From: Gavia stellata
Lineage: Eukaryota; Chordata; Aves; Gaviiformes; Gaviidae
Length of the DNA: 64,000 nt
Direction: 5' to 3'
Assembly: GCF_030936135.1 (NCBI RefSeq)
Contig: NC_082603.1
Span: 30,567,236-30,631,235 of the forward strand
Below, in pieces: positions 18,631-30,000 of the stretch. Position numbers and translations under genes: made by a program. The stretch's first letter is position 1, and every line of letters starts with the position of its first letter. The notes below the pieces were generated by a model. The model made no database searches and was not told the origin of the DNA. It worked only from the letters and a program-made list of their open reading frames with translations.

Positions 18631-21600
18631 CTGGGAGGGAAAAAAATAAATAAAGAGAGAAATAAATAAAAAGCGGGAGGACTGCAGAATTAATAGCAGA
18701 ATGAATAATTCAACACTTGTTTGAATTAAGAGCGGCAAGGTAACTTGATCTATTCCTCCCTTCCTTCACTCAGTTTTAATGATCTGGATCAAATGTCCCA
18801 AGGATTTACACTATACCAGATACCTTGTCAATACACTATATTTAGAAGAGATATTAATGTTTCAGATATGGTGTATAACGGCAGTAACTCTGGGCTGACA
18901 ACATGCCCTTAAGGGACTATGAAAATAATTTAGTTCACCAGGCAAGCCAGCGAACCAAAATGGGAATTTCAGACTTACCGTGGAAAAGCACCTCAGGAAT
19001 TAACGTGATTTATACTGCGGCACCCACTGCACAAAGCCAACCGGTGGTAAAGGCTAAAGAAACAGGGAATGGGATTTAAACGCAGCCACGACTCCACGCC
19101 GGCTGCCAGGTCAGCATCCCTGCAGCGAGTGCCCAGGCTCAGCAGGATGCTCAGCCCGGGAAAGTGGCAGTCGCGAGTGCTAAAGATAGCAAATCCCACC
19201 TCTCCCGAGGAAGATTTGAGATGAATTGTGACTCGCGGGCAAAACCCATTGATTATTATAGAACCTGCTAAGGCCTTGGAGAATTACCATGTTCTTCCAT
19301 GCCGGCTCACGCTCCTTCTTGCCCAGGCTCTTGGCTGCACTTGGCTGAAGGAAATCAAGCCTTTGCGTTCGGTGGGAAAGATGTGCTCCTTGTGCTGTGC
19401 CACATTAGCTGGAGAAACCCCAAACCAGGCAGCGTTTCAGTTCCTTCCCTCCCGCCCAGGAGAGAAAAGACTTTCCTGCTGCCATAACCCACACCCAGAT
19501 GAATGCCAGGAAAGAAAAACCCATGAGGGTCTCCCGGCGTGAGGGACCTGTGCTAAAAAAGTCACCTTCAAAGGAGCGGGGAAAGAAGCAGCGCGTATCT
19601 GTAAATCTCAGGCGGGGAGACAAGTTGCATTTATTAATTAAGCAATGAGGATCGATGCCTGAGACATTTCCTGTGGATTAATGATGGGCTGGGAGGAGCT
19701 GATGGCCTGAGGTGCAGCTAAGGACCATTAACGCCAACTGGTCATTAATCCCCAGGAAATGCTCCATGCCAACGTCGTTAAGTGCCTGCATATATTTATG
19801 GGTAATAATAACAACAATAATATTTGTACAGGCTCTCTCCCCACTGCCTGGCCTCGCTGGAGCCATGCTGAGGGCTGGTGGGAGCGTTGGGGCATCCCGG
19901 CCAGGAGCCCTCTGACCTGAGCCCAGCTGAGGCGGGGGACATCAGGGTGTCTGTCCTGGGGCGTTGGGCACCGCATCACCCCATGAGCACCAGGAGTAAG
20001 TGCGCGTTCAAACGAGGAGGTGCAAGGCAGCTCTCCCTCTCCCAGGGCACGGCGCAAAGCTCTGCTCATGACCCAAGGCTCTGGGAGATGGCTGCGACGC
20101 TGGCACATCACCTACCAACCTCCCAGGGACACTGCAGAGCTTAATTAGCTGCTTCCCTAACGGGCTCAGAGAGGAGGTCTGTCCCTGTGCCTTGTACAAC
20201 ACACGCGGGACCAGCACCCACAGCAAAGAGGCAGGAGAGGTCTGGCACCACAGCCCGTGGTGCAGGGGCCTCTCCAGCTTTTTCCCATACCGCAGCCCCG
20301 GCTCAGCCAGGAGGAGTGCTCAGCCCTCCCTACCACGATGCCCCGGGCTCGGGGACAATGTGCTCCCCAACTTCTCCATCGCTGCACAACAGAGCAACAC
20401 GTTCATCCTCGCCGCATCCATCTCCGGCAACACCCACTGTCCTCCAGCCCTTCCACCGCCGGCCTCAGTGCCGAAGCACATCCCAGCACAAAGCCAGTGC
20501 CCGGGACACCGGTACCCACACAGCCGCTCTTCTCCATCCCTCCAGCTGTGCTCTGCGGTCCCGCTGCATGCCATGCATCAGCGATACCCCCCAGGAGATG
20601 GGGGGCCGGGGCTGTGCAGCACAGCAGCTGTGCTCCCCTCCCGGGAGACGGCATCCATCAACCGCCGGCACGTTCACCCTCTCCTGACCTGGGGATGGCC
20701 ATTCCCCGGCTGGGCCTGAGCCCAGGCAACGCGGGGCCGGGCGGGAGGGCAGAGGGAGGCAGCGGGAGGATGAGATGCAGCAGGGAGCGGGCAGAGGAGC
20801 CAGGCAGGTCCTTCCGCACGGAGGTCTGGCCAGAGGTGCTCTCAATCAGCCAAGGTGCTCTGGCTCCGGCCAGAGACACGGCGGGTGATTTCGAGGTGTG
20901 CCGTATTGGGGCTGCCTCTATTCCTCTGTGGGCAAATTTATAAATCATGAGTCAAAAAGGCATTTGATTCATTTAAATAGAAAGCATGTGATCAGGAGTG
21001 TGAGACTTCAGAGAAGATCAAAGGTTTAAATACGGTCCCCAGGAGAAACAGGAATTACTTAGGCAGGAAATAATGAGATGAAATTAAGAAGGTATTTAGC
21101 TGCACATGAGGCAGAAGAAAGGAAGGGAAGCGAAGCCCCTCTCCCTGGCACAGCGCTGCACGGGCAGCGGGCGCTTCCCGGGGGGCGGCCAGAGCACTGG
21201 AGCATCCTGCCAGCACCCTCCCTGCCCTGGCTGGAGAGGCAGGGTGCGAGCCCCTGCCCCGGCATGGCAGCGGCCACCCACCACTGCAGGGAGCTCATGC
21301 ACCTCCAGCTCCACAGATCCCCCAAGAAACAAGAGCATCGCCACCATTTCCCTATAAAACTGCCACCACAGCATAGTTCTTGGGCCTCTAAAGGGAAGGA
21401 AACCTCCCCTCTTCCCTCGGTAGGGAATATCCTGCCCGAGAGCCTTGCCATCCCACATCCCTGCCCTTGCTGGAGCGCCATGCAAGCACAGCCCCACGAG
21501 GACTGGTTGGGAAGAGGGGACTCGTGTGAGAGCCAGCCTGAGAAATGACAAAAGGCGGGAGGGGGAAGGGAAAGAAGGGCAGAAAATAGAGAACAAAGTG

Positions 21601-22940
21601 CCCACGGGCGGTTTAAAGGCCCTTTCGAGTTCATACTTCCAAGGACATCATCTCCCCCACAGAGACTGTCTCGCAAAGACCCCCGTCCCCTCCGGCGCGG
21701 CGAGCCGGGCTGCCGGCTCGGCATGCATCACCTCCTCCCGCTCTGCCTGCAGCCTGCCTTTGCAGGATTGCAACCCCCAGCATTCACAGCTTGCTCCGTC
21801 TCTCACCACCCTCCCTTTTAGCCACGAACAAAGACGGGAGGCTTCACAGCAGAACGGCCAGACCAGCTGGGTAAGGTTTAACCATCGTGGCCCATATGTG
21901 CTGAAATACCCAGACATATTGGGGTTGCGTTTAAAGGAACAGTCCCAGCTTTCACATGGAAAGTTGTCGCTTTTCCGAAGCGAGTGTGAAGTTTTCCTTC
22001 AGGTCCTTGCAAAAAGGTTGGGTGGATTTTTAGCAAAATCTTAGAAAGGCAGACCATTTAAAGCAAGAGGTATATGAGTAAGGCTTTCAGAGTATGTAGT
22101 ATCCCAGGAAAATACTTTCTCCGTGTTCCTAGCTAAGGCCAAAGTAGGGAGAGCAAGGGGAGAAAGCAAGTCCTTATTTTATCAGCCCCGCACTGTGCAG
22201 AAGCACCTCCGCTACATGCTTACAGCAGCTGAAGCACGGTTTGGAAGGGAGTTGAGAGCTTGCCTTGGACCTGCTGTGGATAACTTCCCTGGCTCTCTCT
22301 GCGTTAAAAGCCAGAACAATATTTAGGGTTACAAAGATGGTTTTCTTGTCAGCCCTTGCTTCGATGAAGTTAATATAAAAGCTGCAGCTACACTGAATTA
22401 ATTCCAGGCATTTGGTAACTACGCTTTCTCCCAACACGTGAATCAGCACCATCATTTCAGTGCATACTGCTTATTTTGAGTAACTCTTAAAGTGCATCTC
22501 CTTTGTGTAAGGTGTACTATTTGATACAGGTGAAAAATGAGACAGGAATGATAATGCAACATCATCTGTCACAGCCTGGGAAAACCCAGGAAACCCCAAC
22601 ATGGGACAAACTGGGAATGAACAGAAAAACACAAAGGTGTTCAGAAAGGCTGGATTTCCAGGTGTAGCTAGTAAATACAGTGAACTACAAAGGTAAAAGA
22701 ATGGACAGCGGATAGCTCAGAGGAAAGGCAGCAGCATCTTGGACGGAAAGAGGAGGAAGGGTCCGGGGCACCCAGGTTGGGTGCTGTGCCAGGGCAGCTG
22801 TGGGGCTGCCATTCCCCGGGGCAGGCCCTTGGCTCTGCCGCCTGCCCCACGGGGGAGCGCCCCAGCAAAGCCCCATGAAGCTTTCACTCTTCAAGCGGTG
22901 TTCTCATAGGCTCAGGGCACCCCCTTGGGCACCCATGGGA
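18631..22940. other. Intergenic: CDCP2 promoter side to CYB5RL 3' end
   Basis: No coding exon recognised. Several AT-rich islands with TAAT cores stand out from GC-rich surroundings (about 18650-19010, 19600-19830, 20930-21110). They may be regulatory elements of CDCP2 or of distant genes. The longer open frames near 20257-20943 and 21059-21724 show no family motif. Confidence 0.4.
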
Positions 22941-22965
22941 GTCCAGTGACAAAAAGAAACAGCTG

Positions 22966-22971
22966 TTTATT
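22966..22971 (-). promoter_or_regulatory. candidate poly(A) signal of CYB5RL
   Basis: AATAAA on the minus strand (TTTATT on plus), 890 bp past the CYB5RL stop and followed by G/T-rich minus-strand sequence. It would give a 3' UTR of roughly 0.9 kb that includes the MIR remnant. Confidence 0.5.
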
Positions 22972-23304
22972 TGAAAAGAGGTTCAATTTAATGAACCAGG
23001 GCTATTATACAACACTTTGGGGATATGGAAAGCAAACAACCATCCTCCCTGACAGATAGCAGCTACAACCCAGATGCTTTCTCACACAGAGTTTTAGGAC
23101 ATGCACATTCTCTCCCCAGGCAGCATTACAAGGGTTAAGGATCAGGGTGGGCAATGCAGGCTGTGCTAGGGCAGGAGGACAGCCTGCTTAAGTCCTCAGT
23201 GGGCATCACGTATAATTCCATCCCCATGCATAGCCTTTTCTGTACGTGGTTGGAAAGGCTCTTTTCAGAGGAGACCAGAACCACCTTCTCTGTGTTAGTG
23301 TATA

Positions 23305-23420
23305 ATGGGGCACCTGAGGCACAGAGAGGTTGAAGTCATTTGCCTGGCATCACCCAGCAAGATAACGACACAACCGAAATGAACCCCATGGACTCCAGCA
23401 TGCCGGGCCAGTGCTCTGCT
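23305..23420 (+). repeat. MIR SINE remnant
   Basis: Contains CACCTGAGGCACAGAGAGGT followed by GAAGTCATTTGCCTGGCATCACCCAGCAAG, matching in order the MIR consensus core (GAGGCACAGAGAGGTTAAG...TTGCCCAAGGTCACACAGC), then ACTCCAGCATGC in the tail. It is an ancient, pre-avian copy, apparently in the CYB5RL 3' UTR. Confidence 0.65.
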
Positions 23421-23861
23421 GTGCCCTTGGCCACACTGTCTTCTCCTCGAGGGTTAAATCTCTCCTCTGGACATCTAACAGGGCACAATACCACTGCAGG
23501 TTAAGACGGATTGCAAAGCAAGTCACTGATCTTCATATTACAGCAGAGCTGTGTACTTGAACACTTTTTAGTACCCTTAGGAGATCTCTCTCTTAAAATT
23601 GCTTGTGAAGACTTCCATTACCACTACCATGCTGTTCCCTGAGATGCGGGTGATTGTAGCAGCCACTCTGGAGTGGCACCTGATCCTTAAAATACTCTCA
23701 AGAGTGAGAATCATACTGGAGACAAATATTTGATCTAAAGGCTATGAAAGTGTTTGCACAAGGAACTCAGCCTATGGAGATGACTGAATTTGAGCAATGT
23801 CTGCAAAGAAACAAGGACGTCCAAGGCTCGGCCTACGATTCCTTAGGTCAGGAATACCCTG

Positions 23862-24065
23862 CTAAAAGACAAAACAGGAATTTTCTTCAATTCCTGCAGC
23901 TTTCAAATGTCTACTCATATCTTCATTGAATGCAGAAGAGCCACAGATTAATACAAATGGCTTTCTTCGACAGGAATTAATTATCGTCTTCATCAAGTCT
24001 TCATTGAGACGACCAGTGTATGTGTTTTCCTGGTAGCTCCAAGGAAGTTTTTTCAGTGACGTTTC
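23862..24065 (-). CDS. CYB5RL: CYB5RL last exon
   Basis: [20 protein letters not shown] then [18 protein letters not shown] and the terminal aromatic residue. The stop is at 23864-23862 and the acceptor is TGTCTTTTCAG. Confidence 0.95.
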   Translation of the reverse strand, partial: ETSLKKLPWSYQENTYTGRLNEDLMKTIINSCRRKPFVLICGSSAFNEDMSRHLKAAGIEENSCFVF

Positions 24066-27000
24066 CTGAAAAGACAAAAAGGTTTGCAGTGTGCCGTGTT
24101 AAAAAGGACAACTGATTGCTTACAGCCAAATCTCCCTCTTCCCCTCAAAGTACTGCACAGGGCATTTGTCACCCTTGTGACTCCTTCTGGGTAGAACTGA
24201 CCCCTCCTGAGAGCTATGTTCCTCTTCCAAAGTCCAGATCAAACCTTTCCCTGTCACGAGACCTAGCCACTCACTCAGAGTGGACTGAATAAAACCAGAG
24301 TGTAACTATTGCCAAGAAACTCTGCAGAACTTTCTCCTTTGTGAACCACCTCCCATCGTGCCTTTTCTATTCCCAAGTCCTAAATCCCAAGTCTATTCCT
24401 CTCTATTGCCTCTTCCATTCCCAAGTTGCTTTCAGTCCCATCTCCCTCGACCAAAACTGAAAGAAGCCAGCCCTGCTCCAAACACAGCTCTGATCCCATG
24501 AGAAATGTTAGATCCCATGGTGTCAGATCCAGCGGGGACTCCCCTACTGCTATTAATTAGAACCAGAAGGTGCTCAGCTGTGGTGGTGACAGGCAGCAGA
24601 GTGAAATACTGAGACAGACAGATATATAATCCTAAAAGGGAGGATGCACGAGTCAGTGCCGGACTACAACAAACCTGCTAAAAGAAGAGAAGAAAGGGAG
24701 AGATGTACACATGGGGCAGACAGTGTTGACAGGGGTCAGGTGGCTTTCTTGCCCTTCACTGATTGAATTTCAAGACCTCCTTACACTCTTGAGACAGCAC
24801 TGTCCTGAAAAGGGTATTTAAGCTATGTCACCAGAGACAATTACCAGTTACGCTCCTATAAAGTAGCTGAGGGGGCGCCTAAATCACAAGTACTTTTCTC
24901 TATACCCAATCTCAAATTGCTGAGGCCGTATATGGAACATAATGTATGAGGCAGATCCACCATGAGATACAAAAAATGATTCATCTGAGAAACTAAAAAT
25001 GCAATGGGATTCATTCCCTTAGCATAAATAATTCTTTCTATATCCTCCCTCTATATCCCTCCCTCCCTTTCTATATCCTCATTTTCAAGGAAAATTTTCA
25101 ACTACCAAATCTGTGCAGAACACAGGCAACTTTGGGACCAAATGGAAATGAAAAAGACTGCTCAAAATGTAAGACCACTGAGAGGTATGCCCTCATCCCA
25201 TGGATTTGGCAGAAGTAATTTTACAGAGGGGGAAACAACTTCAAGAAATTTTAAAAATGGGTCAGCTGGGAAATATAATTGCTGGGAAGTTGGAGCTAAC
25301 ATACTAGAAGAAGAGAGCTCTAGCCATGAGCAATGAATGGAAGATAAGGACAGATTAAGGCACTGGTATTAGGAAAGAAGAAATAGTTTATTTGCTGTGA
25401 GCGTCCCAGAGTCAGGTTTTCTTTGCAGAAATGTTTAGGTGCAACAACAACCATCTGAAATGGGGGGGGAATAATCAACAGTGACTATGAATCAGTGGCT
25501 CCATCCCAACAGAACAGCTACCAAGGAGGTAAAGAGGAACAAGCAGCGGCAGCTGCTTCCCTGAAATTCTCCAGACCGGTAGTAGTGTGAGAATACAGAG
25601 GGAGAAACTGACTGCTCATGGCTTAGACAGGTGCACTCCTTGCTATGTAAAAAACTGGCTGGATGGCCGGGCCCAAAGGGTTGTGGTGAATGGAGTTAAA
25701 TACAGTTGGCAGCTGGTCACAAGTGGTGTCCCCCAGGGCTCGGTACTGGGGCCGGTTTTGTTTAATATCTTTATCAATGATCTGGATGAGGGGATCAAGT
25801 GCTCCCTCAGTAAATTTGCAGATGACACCAAGTTGGGTGGGTGTGTTGATCTGCTTGAGGATAGGAAGGCTCTGCAGAGGGATCTGGACAGGCTGGATCG
25901 ATCGGCGGAGGCCAACTGTGTGCAGTTCAACAGGGCCAAGTGCCGGGTCCTGCACTTGGGTCACAACAACCCCATGCAATGCTACAGGTTTGGGGACGAG
26001 GGGCTGGAAAGCTGTCTGGTGGAAAAAGGGCCTGGGGGTGTTGATCAACAGCAGGCTGCATACGAGCCAGCAGTGTGCCCAGGTGGCCAAGAAGGCCAAG
26101 AGCATCCTGGCCTGAATCAGAAAAAGCGTGGCCAGCAGGAGTAGGGAGGTGATCGTGCCCCTGTACTTGGCGCAGGTGAGGCTGCACCTCGAATACCGTG
26201 TTCAGTTTTGGGCCCCTCACTACAAGAAGGAGATTGAGGTGCTGGAGCGTGTCCAGAGAAGGGCAACGAAGCTGGTGAGGGGTCTGGAGCACAAGTCTGA
26301 TGAGGAGCGGCTGAGGGAACTGGGGTTGTTTAGCCTGGAGAAGGGGAGGCTCAGGGAGACCTTAATACTCTCTACAACTACCTGAAAGGAGGTTGTAGAG
26401 AAGTGGGTGCTGGTCTCTTCTCCCAGGTGACAAGCGGTAGGACAGGAAGAAATGGCTTCAAGTTGCACCAGGGGAGGTTTAGATTGGATATTAGGAAAAA
26501 CTTCTTCACTGAAAGGGTTGTCAGACACTGGAACAGGCTGCCCAGGGAGGTGGTAGAGTCACCATCCCTGGAGGTATTTAAAAGATGTGTGGATGAGGTG
26601 CTAAGGGACATGGTTTAGTCGTGGACTTAGCAGTGTTAGGTTAATGGTTGGACTTGATGATCTTAAAGGTCTTTTCCAACCTAAATGATTCTATGAATCT
26701 GCTGTGAAGCAGATTTAAGAACAGCAGCTACTGGGTCACAAAATACCTTTGATGACTGGGGAAGAATTAAGATCATGCTGATGGAAAAACAGAGGAGGCA
26801 GAGGCTCATCCAGCACCCAGAACCCTCACACAAACACGCTTCGTATCCATTTAGTTACCTGACTTAGGACATAAAATATTCTGATGTTCCAATATCGAGC
26901 CAGATCCTGGAGAAGAGGTTTCAAATAAATTTTGTCAAACGTACGGAAGCAACCAACAAGAGTTACAAAGGTTTCATCCTCTTCATCATCTGTTATGGAG

Positions 27001-30000
27001 TGGAGGATGGGAAGCATTGGTGTGAGGCCGGTACCAGATGCCAGCATGAGGAGTTCTCCATGCTGACAACAAAACAGAGAATTTTGAATGAGCTGTGGTA
27101 AATGGAAGTGGATGTGCTCACGGTCAGTTCCTCCTTGCTGCCACACTGGTAAAGGGCCCCTCGAAAGAGAACATACCAGAAGATCATGAACTGGTAAATT
27201 CAAATCTCGGAATGTATTTTTCTGCAAAGGATTACAGATAGCACTTTCAAGGTTTATATACCAAATCTAACAAAACTGTATTTTACCCAAATATAAACAT
27301 TTATCCTAACTTTAGCCTTGATTTCAGTTAATTTATATTTCAGTTTCAATTCTGCAGTATACTTTGCTGACCCACTGTGTGTTGTTTTCCCACTGGAAAT
27401 GATCCCTGTGTTTATCTTGGATGCTGGAAAGCACAATCCTGAACATTCTCTGGAGGAAATGGTTTCTTCTCCATCCTGATCCAGGTATCTTCCTGGCGCA
27501 TTATCTCACTTTTCTCAAAAAGTTACCAGAAGCACATAGTGCTTCCCATCTGCAAGGGGGTACATTCACTCTACTCGTGATAGGGACATTCAGGCAGTAA
27601 GGTGCTGGGTGTAGGAGAACAGAATGTTCCCAGCACTTTCCCCAGCTGCCAGCCAGTGCACCAATGCCAGAACTGGGACTTAAGCCCCTATTAAGCCCTC
27701 AAAGGCTGCTTGTGCTCTGTTTTGACTGGGCAGTTTATTGGGAATGGATCTGATCTGCCTGAGTCTGAGTCCTATTCTACTGGCAGTAAATAAAGATAAA
27801 AGAAAATTTTACTATGAAGTTAGTATTTGGGACCTATGTTATAATTCCTAAATAATAAACAGTTCTTCTACAGCAAGTTGTTTTAAAGACTGTTGAAGTG
27901 CTTTGCAAACTGCATGTACACAGATCACCCAGACAGCCCCTGAAGGCAGTCACTTCTAGGCATGACTGCCATGTTCTGTCCCAAATGATTATCTGGAAGC
28001 TTTTAAGAAGGGAAGGGAACAGTAGCCTAAAACAGCAGGGAGAGTATTTCAGGAAGCAGAACACAATTGCTCTGCATGGACCTCGCCCACTGGCATTTTA
28101 CAGCCTTTTTTTTTTTTTTGGGGGGGGGCGCAGGAAAAAAAAGAAGGAAAAACAAACCTTTGGGATCTTAATGACCAGCGTTTCAATTTTGCTCCTCATT
28201 TGAAAGGTCAGAATTAAGTAACTGAATTAGTATGTGTGAGAAGCCTCCCCCTGAAACCGGATCTGCCTTTCTTTGCAGCAAGCCTGGTATCAGCAGGAGG
28301 GATCAACATTTGCAGAGTGGCTGGGTGACGTGACACCTCACTGGAGCTGCTACAGTTCAGGGAATACCCAAGGGAAAAAAAGGATCAACACCTCCCCATC
28401 GCTCGTGCTCAGTCACAAAACAGCAATGTGGTTCAAACAAGGCAAAAACCGATCCACACTCATTGCTTCTGCAAAGTAAGTTCCCTTTGTTAAACACATC
28501 AGGAACTTCTAATGCAAGTGATGAACAGAGAGCTTTGCTAGTATTTTCCAGTCTCCCGTCCACCTCCCTCTCCTCTTCCTTCTTAAATATTCTGCAGTTC
28601 AATAAGGTGTACTTTCTCCAATTGACTGCTAATGCTGTAGCACTGTACAGTAACCCACGAAGTCCCTAAAACAATCATGAAAACAGTAATCAAACTGATG
28701 TCTTCCCTTTAGAGTATTAAACAAAGCTAGCTGCCACAAGCTGAAACATCCTATGTCTCTTAGGGAACTAACCTTATTAGGTCGATATGGGAACCCTCCA
28801 AACGGCCCACGCCAAAAGACCACGTCTCCTTTTTTCCACGTTTTTATGTATTGTGACATTAGCCCAGCTTCATAGCACTAATAAAAAACATTGCACAAAA
28901 GAAAAGAATAATTATACTCTGTTGGAAAGTTTCCCAGCTTAAAGTCAATTATAAAGTTATCTACATTTAAACAAGAAGGGGGCAAAAAAACATTTCATGC
29001 GTCTAAAAAGAAAGAAAGATCATTCTATTTGAAAAATAACTCCGAGTTATACCCAAAACAAAGACATTTAAATTAAATCATATTGGATCCATTCCAGCTT
29101 GACTATAATGTAAACACAACCCACTCTCATGCAGTCTGAATTTCCAAAACTGGAAAAAGCTTATCAGAGTTCTTGCTTACAAAGCACACAGAGAAGAGTG
29201 TCTTGAATGCAAAGCACAGTCCAAGCCTTCAAGTGTTCTCCAAGTCTCAGGGTATGGAGTCTGGAAATGCCCTCTGGGTACTGATAGTTATATAAACACT
29301 GCATAGCTCTTGCTTTATTTCAGTCTCTCAGATGCTGTGTTGATACAATTAGTGACCCAAAGTCAGGTTTCTCATTTATAAAACTCTTGTTTTCAGAACA
29401 GATCATCCGGATGCTAAGGGATGCTTTCACATTTTCAAAAAAATATGTTAATTTGGGCCTTACGGAAGAAAAACATTAGCAAAATCTGCCTTACTTTCTA
29501 CCAGGCACAAACAATATTATCTAGGCTTTTGCCTGCAGGAATGCTAACCTCACTCATGACTGATGAGGAAGGGTCAGTGCTTGCTAGAAACAGAGAAGCA
29601 TAGAGAGGCTGGAAAATGAAGGGCTCATCCAAGCAGTCTTGTTGCTGTGTGCTATATGTATACATATGTTCTATATGTATGACCACTTTATGGTTAATGA
29701 GAACAAATGTGCACAGAAGAACGGCCACAGTCTATGGGATCTGGCTGGAGAACAAGGGCTGGTTCAAACAGCAAGAGCAGATAAGCCCAACGGCTGTGGC
29801 ACACAACCGGTCTCGCAGAGGCGATGCCACTGATAAGCCTGAGGAAGAGCAACACAACCAGAGGTCAAAAGATGAGATGTGATATAAGCCTTCGAAGACT
29901 CCAGCCCATGTGAAAGAAGCGTATTTGGGGGTATTTTCTGTACATGCGTTGGACAGAAGCCCAGCTCCACACCCCAGTGCCTTGGCTGGCCACCAAGCTG

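Noticed and set aside
20257-20943. 228-codon intergenic open frame and overlapping frames
   Set aside because: Pro/Ser/Arg low complexity, three overlapping frames open at once, no splice or family evidence.
25587-26618. Reverse transcriptase frames as a host gene
   Set aside because: They are pieces of a frameshifted CR1 element.
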